A DNA stretch of 64,000 nucleotides, taken from positions 5,612,585 through 5,676,584 of the forward strand of contig OZ038312.1 of NCBI GenBank assembly GCA_964035775.1. Reading direction: 5' to 3'. Origin of the DNA: Osedax frankpressi. Lineage: Eukaryota; Annelida; Polychaeta; Sabellida; Siboglinidae. Shown one piece after another: positions 52,401 to 64,000 of this stretch. Under the pieces are notes generated by a model that saw only the letters and a program-made list of their open reading frames with translations, was not told the DNA's origin and made no database searches. The position numbers and the translations under genes are program-made. The stretch's first letter is position 1. Every line of letters starts with the position of its first letter.

Positions 52401-55400
52401 ATAAAAATTGACCCCGATCCAATCCAGAATGCCGTTCTTAAGAAATTGCTGGTTAAGTCGTTAACCTGCAACCTGGACTTCAAGATTCGAACACTCGAAT
52501 TCATATTTAATACTCTTCCAAATACTCGCAACGATGACGACAAAATATTTCTATTGGAACTTGCGGTTGGTAGGCCCGAGGCACTTATCCTAGTGCAAAC
52601 TAGGGCAGTTTTCGTTTCGTAACCCCTCATACTAATACATTTGCCGCGTCTCGCGTTTGTAGAGACTGTCTCTGGTCAATTTCGACAAGTGCCAAACTTT
52701 CTACTACATCAAACGTTTCTTTGTGGAAATGATTATGCACCAGGTAATTTTGCGATTTGATCTTGCAATGAGATAAAACAATGCATATATTCGTATACTA
52801 ATTTTCTCCGTAAAAGGTCATAAAAGATAATGTTGCACTTTCATCTGCACTAGAATCTTCTTATATTTCTGTTTTTGATTCAATTAAAGATGGAATATTT
52901 TTAGAAAATGAGGTAAGTCAATTAAATTGATTAATATTGTATATTTCTATTAAAAATATTCATTTTTAATAAATTTCATTTTTTAGACAGAATCAAATTT
53001 GTCTGAAATTGATTTATTATTCTATGATTGTTAGTAGTTTTTAATATTGATATTTAATTAATATTCTATCTAATTAACTATCTAATAACCTATCTAATAA
53101 CCAATCTAATAACCTATTTAATAACCTATTTAATAACCTATCTAATTAACTATATAATAACCTATCTAATAACCTATCTAATAACCTATCTAAGAACCTA
53201 TCTAATAACCTATCTAATAACCTATCTAATAACCTATCTAATTAACTATCTAATTAACTATCTAATTAACTATCTAATAACCTATCTAACAACCTATCTA
53301 ATAACCTATCTAATAACCTATCTAATAACCTATCTAATTAACTATATAATAACCTATCTAATAACCTATCTAATAACCTATCTAATAACCTATCTAATAA
53401 CCTATCTAATTAACTATCTAATTAACTATCTAATTAACTATCTAATAACCTATCTAATAACCTATCTAATTAACTATCTAATTATCTATATAATAACCTA
53501 TCTAATAACCTATCTAATAGCCTATCTAATAACCTATCTAATTAACTATATAATAACCTATCTAATAACCTATATAATAACATATCTAATTAACTATCTA
53601 ATAACTACATTCTATAATTAGTTCTACAATATTTGAATTCAATATTTTCATATTAATATTGACATTAACAGTAGTAATATTTAATATTTGCATAGGCATT
53701 GTTGATAATCTTCAAGAGAACAATGTTTTATTCTCAATGATGATGAAGTTGATGTATAAGATTTGTTCTTCCAATGAATTATTATGCAGATTACTTGTTC
53801 CCAAATATATGGAATTCTTCCTCAATATTTATAACACGGATCTAATTGTTAGTACCTATCATTTTGCAAACTCTCCTGAATAAAGGCTTTATTAATTATT
53901 AATGTTGATATAATAAACATTTCTTAATTACGGCAGATCTCTTTTAAGAAGAATGTCGTCAGTTGTATGATCCTTCTGATTTCTGCTGTTAAAGATTTGA
54001 AAATCTCAGGTAAGCTCTCCTCCTCCCTCCCTCTCTCCCTCCCTCCCTCCCTTCTTCTCTCCCTCCCTCCCTCCCTTCCTTCCTCCCTCCCTCCCTCCCT
54101 CCCTTCTTCCTTCCCACCCTCCCTTCATTCTCCTTCCCACACCACCTCCCTTTAGACTTTAACATCAATGTGCAAGTTGATCAAGTTCTTATCATTCTTT
54201 ATGAAATGTGTTATTGGGATAATTTGAAGAAATTTGCCATTATGAAGATTTGCGGTATTGTAGCAAAGTTAGAACTCAAAATTTAAGTATTTTTTATCAA
54301 AATGAAAGTGTTTCAATCAACATTTTAATTTTTTGAACAACATTTTAATTTTCTTATAGCGTGAACTGTCTCAAGTTTTTCCTTCATTCATAATGGCTCA
54401 TTTCTTATCTCATATCTCCTTCAATAGGTACAGTCTTTTCGAGAAGGATAAAATCAAAGCTATCCTCCATGACCTCATCAGAGATCTTGTAAAATTCGAC
54501 AGGGATTTGTTAGTCCCGATTATTTCTTTTCTCTAACTTTAACCTCTGACGTTCCTCTTACGTTCACAGCAATTTCACGCAAATCATAGATTTGTGCGCT
54601 CACGACCCTACAATTCTTCAGGATCATTATAAGTCCTTATCCGTGTTCAATGGTTAGTTGGGTTTGTTGGGTTAGTTGGGTTAGTTAGGTGTGCTAGTTA
54701 GGTGGGGTGGTTGTATTAGTTGGGTTAGTTAGTTGAATTTGTTAGGTTAGGTGGGTTAGTTAGGCGGGCTAATTAGGGTGGTTGTATTAGTTGGGTTAGT
54801 TAGTTGAATTTGTTAGGTTAGGTGGGTTAGTTAGGTGAGCTAATTAGGGTAGTTGTATTAGTTGGGTTAGTTAGTTAAATTTGTTAGGTTAGGTGGGTTA
54901 GTTAGGTGGGCTAGTTGGGGTAGTTGTATTAGTTGGGTTAGTTAGTTGAATTTGTTAGGCTAGTTAGGTGGGTTAGTTAGGTGGGCTAATTAGGTGGGCT
55001 AGTTGGGGTAGTTGTATTAGTTGGGTTAGTTAGTTGGATTAGTTGGTTGATCATCATTACAGATTATCCTACACCCACAGCCGATTCCTCATACACCCAT
55101 ACATTTAATCACCTTCACAACGCAGCCATCTCCATTACATGCTACAACCCTACCGCCTTCTATTCCATCATCTCATCTCCTCTCCACTCTTCTCACGCGA
55201 CTCCATCTCGTGCCATCTCCCCTCAGTTGTATGCAACTCCTCCTATACTTCCTCGATTGTACTCATCTCCTCTCCATTCTTCTCACGCGACTCCATCTCG
55301 TGCCATCTCCCCTCAGTTGTACACATTCGGATTATGGTAGACGTCGCAAAGAACGATTTAGAAGCGTGTCACTTCCTCATGGAACACATCATGTCCTTTG

Positions 55401-58400
55401 TGTCCTTCGAAGATCAAGGTTCCTTCCCTAGTGTTCCCCTTAATCGCCACTACTCGAGGCAAAGGAGATAGTTATTGACCACGTGGGGTGAGAGAATCCA
55501 TTCGAATACTGAAATACAGAAAATCTATTTTTAGACTTCAGTGCCGCTGAATAATTGTCCTTTATTTGAAATTGAATCTTTCACTGAGAAAATATTGAAA
55601 TGCCATCTTCTTAATTAAGAAGTAAAACAATGGAGATATCTTATCTACCTTCACTACTAACTCCACCCCTCCACCTACTACCTCTACACCACTCCACAAT
55701 ATCCCTTGTCGTACCTCCCACTATATCTCACACCCCACACCCATGCCCCACTACCTCATCTACCTTAATACATGCATTCCCTACTACCTCCTACCCCACT
55801 ACCCCCCATAACTCAACCCCATGCCCCCATGCCCCCATCCCCATATAGAAATTGTGCCTAGATTTCCTAGGGGAGCCCTATCAGATGACGGTTACTTTTT
55901 TGCTGAAATTACAACTCCAAATTGTTCTCCCGAAGTTAACGACGTTCCTTTTGTTGACCCCTTAATTGGCGGGCATCTGAAACCCGGAGATAAAGTCACG
56001 GTTATAGCCCTGACCACTGGTCATTAACCACTAGTATTTAACCACTAACTTTTACACCATCCAGTAACTTTAATGTAAAATTCGAGTTATCCTCAATTTT
56101 ACATAAAATCCGAACGACATTTTTAAGTTAATTTTTAGAGACTTTAAAAATAAAAACTTAATATAAAACTTAATATTCTCCTCCCCTAATGCTAACACTC
56201 TCCTCCCCTAATACTAACCCTCTCCTCCCCTAATACTAACCCTCTCCTCCCCTAATACTAACCCTCTCCTCCCCTAATACTAACCCTATCCTCCCCTAAT
56301 ACTAACCCTCTCCTCCCCTAATACTAACCCTCTCCTCCCCTAATACTAACCCTCTCCTCCCCTAATACTAACCCTATCCTCCCCTAATACTAACCCTCTC
56401 CTCCCCTAATACTAACCCTCTCCTCCCCTAATACTAACCCTCTCCTCCCCTAATGCTAACCCTCTCCTCCCCTAATACTAACCCTCTCCTCCCCTAATAC
56501 TAACCCTCTCCTCCCCTAATACTAACCCTCTCCTCCCCTAATACTAACCCTCTCCTCCCCAATACTAACCCTCTCCTCCCCTAATACTAACCCTCTCCTC
56601 CCCTAATACTAACCCTCTCCTCCCCTAATACTAACCCTATCCTCCCCTAATACTAACCCTCTCCTCCCCTAATACTAACCCTCTCCTCCCCTAATACTAA
56701 CCCTCTCCTCCCCTAATGCTAACCCTCTCCTCCCCTAATACTAACCCACTCTTCTCCTAATACTAACCCTATCCTCCCCTAATACTAACCCTCTCCTCCC
56801 CTAATGCTAACCCTCTCCTCCCCTAATACTAACCCTCTCTTCCCCTAATACTAACCCTCTCCTCACCTAATGCTAACCCTCTCCTCCCCTAATACTAACC
56901 CTCTCCTCCCCTAATACTAACCCTCTCCTCCCCTAATGCTAACCCTCTCCTCCCCTAATACTAACCCTCTCCTCCCTTAATACTAACCCTCTCCTCCCCT
57001 AATACTAACCCTCTCCTCCCCTAATACTAACCCTCTCCTCACCTAATACTAACCCTCTCCTCCCCTAATGCTAACCCTCTCCTCCCCTAATACTAACCCT
57101 CTCCTCCCCTAATACTAACCCTCTCTTCCCCTAATACTAACCCTTTCCTCCCCTAATACTAACCCTATCCTCCCCTAATACTAACCCTCTCCTCCCCTAA
57201 TGCTAACCCTCTCCTCCCCTAATGCTAACCCTCTCCTCCCCTAATACTAACCCTCTCCTCCCCTAATACTAACCCTCTCCTCCCCTAATGCTAACCCTCT
57301 CCCCCCTAATACTAACCCTCTCCTCCCCTAATACTAACCCTTTCCTCCCCTAATACTAACCCTTTCCTCCCCTAATACTAACCCTCTCCTCCCCTAATAC
57401 AAACCTTCTCCTCCCCTAATACTAACCCTCTCCTCCCCTAATACTAACCCTCTCCTCTCCTAATACTAACCCTCTCCTAATACTAACCCTCTCCTCTCCT
57501 AATACTAACCCTCTCCTCCCCTAATACTAACCCTCTCCTCCCCTAATACTAACCCTCTCCTCCCCTAATACTAATCCTCTCCTCCCCTAATACTAACCCT
57601 TTCCTCCCCTAATACTAACCCTCTCCTCCCCTAATACAAACCTTCTCCTCCCCTAATACTAACCCTCTCCTCCCCTAATACTAACCCTCTCCTCTCCTAA
57701 TACTAACCCTCTCCTCCCCTAATACTAACCCTCTCCTCCCCTAATACTAACCCTCTCCTCCCCTAATGCTAACCCTTTCCTCCCCTAATACTAACCCTTT
57801 CCTCCCCTAATACTAACACTCTCCTCCCTTCGTTTAGATTCCACTTGTAGGCTTGGCAGAGCTCATCCATCATTACAAAGTTTCTCATGAGAAAATTTAT
57901 GAATTTTATCGCAGAATTATTGAAAACCCGTTTGAAATTTTATTAATTCTTATAATGTCTTATATCATGTCATGTCTTAAATCTTGGCTTATATCTTTAC
58001 TTATGCCTTAGCGTATGTCTTAACTTACGTCTTAGCTCATGTCTTAGTTTGCGTCCTAACTTGCAATGCGAACAGCGTGTTCAAACAAAACGACTATTTG
58101 AACGGATCCGCGGAAGTAATCTACGCTTGCCTGAAGTCGAATATAAAATTGCTGAAGAACCAAGAACGCAGCCTCATGAGCGGGGTTACTATCTAGTCTT
58201 TGTTTACGATGGCGTCTTCGCTGTCGTTGGTAATACTAACCGGACGGCTGTTTCCGCGATTACAATATCAACGAGCAAACCCCAGTTCTCTAATCGCCTT
58301 TCGTTGCAGAGATACCCTATTCAATTCATGATCGCGACGATAAGGGCAATTTCTCTGAAGGTTTGTAGGTCTCGACGGTCTTGTTGTGTAGCTACCTCGG

Positions 58401-61400
58401 TCCCACTCGGTCCTACTCGGTCCTACTCGGTCCTACTCGGTCCTACTCGGTCCTACTCGGTCCTACTCGGTCCTACTCGGTCCTACTCGGTCCTACTCGG
58501 TCCTACTCGGTCCCACTCGGTCCTACTCGGTCCTACACCCCGATACGCCATGCTTACACTCCTTCACTCCCTCCCATATCCACCCTTCCCTTCCTCCCTC
58601 CCTCCTTTCCTTACCATTCCACACAACAATTTCTTCCTTTCTACTTCAGCCTTATACAACTGCATTCTACTCTCCTTTCACTTTCGCCGCCTCACCCATC
58701 ATGTTTTCTCCTGCTTTGTCCACTCCCATTTTCCATTCTTTTCGTATCTTTTATCCATCATTCTACTTTACACCCTTAATCCTCCTCCTACACCGTGCCC
58801 CTCCTTCCATTCCTTCACCCGATCCCAGTTTACTACCGCCTTCGTCCTTCCTTTCCTAGCCATCCTACTCACTTCCGCTCCTCCCCTCACTCAACGCTAA
58901 TATCTCCTCCAACTCTTCGCGAATCAGGACTTTGAGATGTCACAAGACTTCTATTTTATCTGCTCGCAGTTAATCGATGAAAATCATATTGTTGCCTTAA
59001 GTTTAATTATCAACAAAACCAGTTAGTGCATCTTCACGTGGATTCACGTTATCACAATAGTGAGATAATAGTGAGATAATAGTGAGACAATAGTGAGACA
59101 ATAGTGAGATAATAGTAAAACAATAATGAGACAATAGTGAGATAATAGTGAGATAATAGTAAAACAATAGTTAGACAATAGTGAGACAATAGTGAGATAA
59201 TAGTGAGACAATAGTAAGACAATAGTGATATAATAGTAAGACAATAGTTAGACAATAGTAAGACAATAGTGAGATAATAGTGAGATAATAATAAGACAAT
59301 AGTGAGATAATAGTAAAACAATAGTGAGACAATAGTGAGACAATAGTGAGACAATAGTAAGACAATAGTGAGACAATAGTGATATAATAGTAAGACAATA
59401 GTTAGACAATAGTAAGACAATAGTGAGATAATAGTGAGATAATAATAAGACAATAGTGAGATAATAGTAAAACAATAGTGAGACAATAGTGAGACAATAG
59501 TGAGACAATAGTAAGACAATAGTGAGACAATAGTGATATAATAGTAAGACAATAGTTAGACAATAGTAAGACAATAGTGAGATAATAGTGAGATAATAAT
59601 AAGACAATAGTGAGATAATAGTAAAACAATAGTGAGACAATAGTGAGACAATAGTGAGACAATAGTAAGATAATAGTGAGACAATAGTGAGATAATAGTG
59701 AGATAATAGTAAGACAATGGTAAGCTAATAATAAGACAATAGTGAGATAATAGTAAAATAAGAGTAAAACAATAGTGAGACAATAGTGAGATAATAGTAA
59801 GACAATGGTAAGCTAATAATAAGACAATAGTGAGATAATAGTAAAACAAGAGTAAAACAATAGTGAGACAATAGTGAGATAATAGTAAGACAATGGTAAG
59901 CTAATAATAAGACAATAGTGAGATAATAGTAAAACAAGAGTAAAACAATAGTGAGACAATAGTGAGATAATAGTAAGACAATGGTAAGCTAATAATAAGA
60001 CAATAGTGAGATAATGGTAAGACAAGAGTAAAACAATAGTGATATAATAGTGAGATAATAGTAAGACAATGGTAAGCTAATAATAAGACAATAGTGAGAT
60101 AATAGTAAAACAAGAGTAAAACAATAGTGAGACAATAGTGAGATAATAGTAAGACAATGGTAAGCTAATAATAAGACAATAGTGAGATAATAATAAAACA
60201 AGAGTAAAACAATAGTGAGACAATAGTGAGATAATAGTAAGACAATGGTAAGCTAATAATAAGACAATAGTGAGATAATAGTAAGACAAGAGTAAAACAA
60301 TAGTGATATAATAGTGAGATAATAGTAAGACAATGGTAAGCTAATAATAAGACAATAGTGAGATAATAGTAAAACAAGAGTAAAACAATAGTGAGACAAT
60401 AGTGAGATAATAGTAAGACAATGGTAAGCTAATAATAAGACAATAGTGAGATAATAGTAAAACAAGAGTAAAACAATAGTGAGACAATAGTGAGATAATA
60501 GTAAGACAATGGTAAGCTAATAATAAGACAATAGTGAGATAATAGTAAAATAAGAGTAAAACAATAGTGAGACAATAGTGAGATAATAGTAAGACAATGG
60601 TAAGCTAATAATAAGACAATAGTGAGATAATGGTAAGACAAGAGTAAAACAATAGTGAGACAATAGTGAGATAATAGTAAGACAATAATTAGACAATAGT
60701 GAGACAATAGTGAGATAATAGTAAGACAATGGTAAGCTAATAATAAGACAATAGTGAGATAATAGTAAAACAAGAGTAAAACAATAGTGAGACAATAGTG
60801 AGATAATAGTAAGACAATAGTTAGACAATAGTGAGACAATAGTGAGATAATAGTAAGACAATAGTTAGACAATAGTGAGACAATAGTGAGATAATAGTAA
60901 GACAATAGTGAGACAATAGTGAGACAATAGTGAGATAATAGTAAGACAATGGTAAGCTAATAATAAGACAATAGTGAGATAATAGTAAAACAAGAGTAAA
61001 ACAATAGTGAGACAATAGTGAGATAATAGTAAGACAATGGTAAGCTAATAATAAGACAATAGTGAGATAATAGTAAAATAAGAGTAAAACAATAGTGAGA
61101 CAATAGTGAGATAATAGTAAGACAATGGTAAGCTAATAATAAGACAATAGTGAGATAATGGTAAGACAAGAGTAAAACAATAGTGAGACAATAGTGAGAT
61201 AATAGTAAGACAATAATTAGACAATAGTGAGACAATAGTGAGATAATAGTAAGACAATGGTAAGCTAATAATAAGACAATAGTGAGATAATAGTAAAACA
61301 AGAGTAAAACAATAGTGAGACAATAGTGAGATAATAGTAAGACAATAGTTAGACAATAGTGAGACAATAGTGGGATAATAGTAAGACAATAGTTAGACAA

Positions 61401-64000
61401 TAGTGAGACAATAGTGAGATAATAGTAAGACAATGGTAAGCTAATAATAAGACAATAGTGAGATAATAGTAAAACAAGAGTAAAACAATAGTGAGACAAT
61501 AGTGAGATAATAGTAAGACAATGGTAAGCTAATAATAAGACAATAGTGAGATAATGGTAAGACAAGAGTAAAACAATAGTGAGACAATAGTGAGATAATA
61601 GTAAGACAATAATTAGACAATAGTGAGACAATAGTGAGATAATAGTAAGACAATGGTAAGCTAATAATAAGACAATAGTGAGATAATAGTAAAACAAGAG
61701 TAAAACAATAGTGAGACAATAGTGAGATAATAGTAAGACAATAGTTAGACAATAGTGAGACAATAGTGAGATAATAGTAAGACAATAGTTAGACAATAGT
61801 GAGACAATAGTGAGATAATAGTAAGACAATGGTAAGCTAATAATAAGACAATAGTGAGATAATAGTAAAACAAGAGTAAAACAATAGTGAGACAATAGTG
61901 AGATAATAGTAAGACAATGGTAAGCTAATAATAAGACAATAGTGAGATAATGGTAAGACAAGAGTAAAACAATAGTGAGACAATAGTGAGATAATAGTAA
62001 GACAATAATTAGACAATAGTGAGACAATAGTGAGATAATAGTAAGACAATGGTAAGCTAATAATAAGACAATAGTGAGATAATAGTAAAACAAGAGTAAA
62101 ACAATAGTGAGACAATAGTGAGATAATAGTAAGACAATAGTTAGACAATAGTGAGACAATAGTGAGATAATAGTAAGACAATAGTTAGACAATAGTGAGA
62201 CAATAGTGAGATAATAGTAAGACAATGGTAAGCTAATAATAAGACAATAGTGAGATAATAGTAAAACAAGAGTAAAACAATAGTGAGACAATAGTGAGAT
62301 AATAGTAAGACAAGAGTAAAACAAGTGTAAAACAATAGTGAGATAATAGTAAGACAATTGTAAGACAATGGTAAGACAATAGAAAAACAATAATAAGTCA
62401 ATAATAAGTCAATAGTAAGACAATTGTAAGATAATAGTAAGATTTAATTTTTCTAATTTGTAAATACATTTAAAATTTTTGTTATAAATTTGTTTATTTA
62501 TTTGATCTCTTATATGAAATAATCTTATATAAATATCACTTATTGTCACTATATTGTCCATGTCAATAAATAGTTTTTATTGCCAGTAAATGATAACACA
62601 TTGTATAAATAAATACATTGTAAAAATATGGTCAATAAATTTATATAATAATCGTTTATAACATAATCAAACTTATTTTAGTAAATTATGTGAATTTGAA
62701 GCATTAATTACATTAATAAATTGTAATAACAAAGATATTTAATGATAATATAAATATTTAAAATACAAATTATTCTTACTAATTTTCTGATTAATTTAAT
62801 GATTTAAATTCCATTGTAAAGATGGTATTATTATAATAATCTCTATATATATCTATCTAACTAACTAATTTATATTTCTAATTAATATTTAGCTTTGTGT
62901 AATAGCTATTAGTGAATTGTTTAGAATATTTATTTATAAAATATCAAGAAAAATAGTTTTCTGGAATATTTGATAATATTTGTTATTTAAATAATAATAT
63001 TGTGTTGTTTAGTGTTTAGTTGTATTTAGTATAAGTATTAAATCAATACAATGTTGTTATTAATTCTGGTAAATACATTTAAAGCCAACAAAATATATAC
63101 CCTTGTATATATATCATGGAGATTAATATTAATCTAATTTAAAAACCATTGTAAAGTTATTTTTATTGATATTTTATTATTTTATTACGTGCATAATTAT
63201 TGATTAACTATAATATATATTTATTAATCCTTAAATATAAATACATTTATATCTATAATAAAAATGATTTGCAACTTTTAACCTATTTATGTAGCATAGT
63301 AAATCAATATGTTCTGTTTAAATAATTAAATATTTGTTGGGGTTTTAACAAAATACCAACGATTGAAATACTTAGAAATATTTAAACAATTTATATTTAT
63401 AATATTTATTATATAAGAAAATAGTTTAAATAAATAAATAATAAAATACTAATTATAGTAAAATAAATACAATTATCATTATAGAGAGATTAAATATTTT
63501 AGATACAATAATATAAATATGTGTATCTATTCATTGATGAGGAACAAAGTATGTTATAATATAATCAATAATCAATAATACAATCAAATATCAAATATAT
63601 TCAGAATATATTCAGAATATCAGAAAAAAGTGATTTTAAAAATGTGTTTTAAATTTGATAAATCTCAAATTTAATAAAATATAAAATATATAATTCTAAA
63701 GTAAAAAGTGTTGTCCAAAATACTTTTTATACTTAATATGTATTATGCATTAATATGTATCATGTATTTATATGTATCATTTATATGTATTAATATGTGT
63801 TATATTAGTAAAATAGATTGTATATGAAACTATAGTAACTATTTTTATTATTTTTGTAATTGAAACAAATACACATTTCGACTCACTCAATACAAAAACA
63901 CATTTCGACTCACTTAATTATAATTGTTACCCTCAGAAATTGTGGTGATCTTTAAACAAGTGAGAAAATATCCACCGACATTAATGGAGTTTTATTATCT
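49471..64000 (+). CDS. Large alpha-helical (HEAT-like) repeat protein, 5' part, tentatively FANCI-like
   Basis: Twenty phase-consistent exons: 49471-49540, 50132-50269, 50844-50989, 51280-51459, 52428-52565, 52663-52743, 52817-52912, 52987-53029, 53696-53847, 53937-54009, 54156-54259, 54360-54508, 54570-54652, 55341-55418, 55849-56000, 57838-57929, 58076-58184, 58310-58360, 58928-59021 and 63937-64000 (cut). They give about 697 residues. The product is soluble, in amphipathic helices, with no signal peptide. Tentative FANCI evidence, in the right order: FKKNVVSCMILLISAVKDLK against [39 protein letters not shown] against TQGDKISLQEPLDYLLCCI; then LKDFEMSQDF against LEDFELDKSADF. FANCI is half of the ID2 DNA-crosslink-repair clamp. 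The match is weak, and tuberin or another HEAT protein is possible. The exon 3 end and exon 4 start are uncertain. Confidence 0.55.
51076..51272 (+). repeat. tcc/ctc trinucleotide tract before exon 4 acceptor
   Basis: About 65 ctc triplets with a few tca/cca interruptions, ending seven bases before the exon 4 start. It acts as an oversized pyrimidine tract. Poly-Pro, poly-Glu and poly-Arg open frames across it are artefacts. Confidence 0.97.
51431..51715 (+). repeat. 45-bp repeat made from an exon end plus its 5' splice site
   Basis: Six full copies and one partial of a 45-bp unit. The first copy is the last 29 bases of exon 4 (cactggtcatgtacattcca then gcccgcgtg) plus 16 intron bases starting gttagtagataatgac. 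Every later copy repeats the exon piece and the gtggttagta donor. In the gene's frame the first copy runs into stops after the donor, so the array is intronic. Confidence 0.93.
53045..53602 (+). repeat. 12-bp repeat cctatctaataa
   Basis: About 46 copies with a recurring ctatctaattaa variant. It fills the intron between exons 8 and 9 of the helical-repeat gene, starting about 20 bp after the donor. Each unit contains ctaat/ctaac branch-point-like cores. Confidence 0.95.
54015..54140 (+). repeat. ccct-rich pyrimidine tract
   Basis: (ccct)n-like tract that takes up almost all of the 146-bp intron between exons 10 and 11. It starts right after gtaagct and ends near the acceptor tttag. Confidence 0.95.
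54653..55045 (+). repeat. gttagttggg array starting at the exon 13 donor
   Basis: The first intron base begins the repeat: gttagttgggtttgttgggt, followed by about 390 bp of the same 10-17 bp units and a larger block of about 65 bp recurring five times. Each unit repeats the gttagt donor hexamer of the real splice site at 54653. Confidence 0.93.
55172..55321 (+). repeat. Direct duplication of 60 bp
   Basis: 55172-55231 and 55262-55321 are identical except for one base (ctccactcttctcacgcgac / ctccattcttctcacgcgac), with a 30-bp spacer. They lie just before the acceptor of exon 14. Confidence 0.93.
56164..57830 (+). repeat. 22-bp array of branch-point plus pyrimidine tract units, 1.67 kb
   Basis: About 75 copies of ctcctcccctaatactaacc plus ct. 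Each unit has TACTAAC (the optimal branch-point heptamer) and a pyrimidine tract. The last unit leads directly to cgtttag, the acceptor of exon 16 at 57838. Confidence 0.97.
58393..58538 (+). repeat. 10-bp repeat tcggtcctac
   Basis: About 14 copies starting some 30 bp after the donor that follows the 58310-58360 exon. The downstream intron to 58927 is pyrimidine-rich with no further exon seen. Confidence 0.97.
59040..62445 (+). repeat. 3.4 kb hierarchical tandem array, 11-bp monomer with 88- and 396-bp higher-order units
   Basis: The monomer is an 11-mer around caatagtgaga / taatagtaaga. From about 59720 a variant set including caatggtaagctaataataa recurs every 88 bp (8 monomers). From about 60650 a longer block recurs every 396 bp (36 monomers), seen at roughly 61045, 61441 and 61837. 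It begins about 20 bp after the donor of the exon ending at 59021. Long Leu/Ser/Tyr open frames on the minus strand are artefacts. Confidence 0.95.
62446..63936. other. AT-rich intron remainder
   Basis: AT-rich intron sequence up to the acceptor cctcag at 63936. No coding texture, although a small exon could be missed in such sequence. A duplicated atacacatttcgactcactc-like block lies at about 63865-63915. Confidence 0.5.

Noticed and set aside
49471-54652. Tuberin (TSC2) as the identity of the helical-repeat gene
   Set aside because: One block (HDLIRDLV ... IIDLCAHDP) resembles tuberin, but the flanking exons do not follow tuberin order. The FANCI blocks are in order, so tuberin is kept only as an alternative.
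60957-62390. 477-codon Leu/Ser/Tyr-rich minus-strand frame resembling a membrane protein
   Set aside because: It is a translation of the 11-bp array. The hydrophobicity comes from the repeat, and it lies inside an intron.

Overview
The window looks like nuclear DNA of an invertebrate animal. It is very AT-rich and carries many-exon genes with GT-AG introns. The shortest intron I place is 45 nt and the longest several kb. The recognisable gene families (PRC1/Ase1, vanin/biotinidase, MAPK15, UBTD, possibly FANCI) are animal families. I cannot name the phylum. Homology statements rest on remembered family sequences, not on a search. I built the gene models by hand from splice sites and reading-phase continuity.

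Layout, left to right: (1) 112-6468, minus strand: part of a PRC1/Ase1/MAP65-type spindle-midzone protein that runs off the left edge. (2) 6.5-12.6 kb: AT-rich intergenic DNA with a 1.2 kb 12-bp array, a GT microsatellite and a long hairpin. (3) 12601-20606, plus: an unrecognised nine-exon gene of 355 codons. (4) 21700-27845, plus: a complete ten-exon vanin/biotinidase-type amidohydrolase with all three catalytic residues. (5) 28940-41329, plus: a complete 16-exon MAPK15 (ERK7/8) kinase. (6) 42026-49160, minus: a complete six-exon UBTD1/2-type ubiquitin-domain gene, convergent with MAPK15. (7) 49471-64000, plus: the 5' part (20 exons) of a large alpha-helical repeat protein, tentatively FANCI-like. 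It is head-to-head with UBTD across about 310 bp and is cut by the right edge.

The genes do not form a pathway. The striking property is that most long introns are largely tandem repeat, with units of 7-45 bp. Several arrays start exactly at, or contain copies of, the neighbouring splice signals. One is a 45-bp unit carrying an exon end plus its 5' splice site. Another repeats the acceptor of vanin exon 6. A third is a 1.7 kb array of about 75 units, each with a TACTAAC branch-point-like motif and a pyrimidine tract, ending in the real acceptor. A fourth is bracketed by a second, diverged copy of a MAPK15 exon end. I regard this splice-site-seeded minisatellite growth as the most unusual thing here. 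A 3.4 kb array with nested 11/88/396-bp periodicity is also notable.

Many long open frames in the repeats are by-products of repeat units divisible by three and are not reported as genes. I saw no rRNA, tRNA, CRISPR array or recognisable LTR or other virus-like element.
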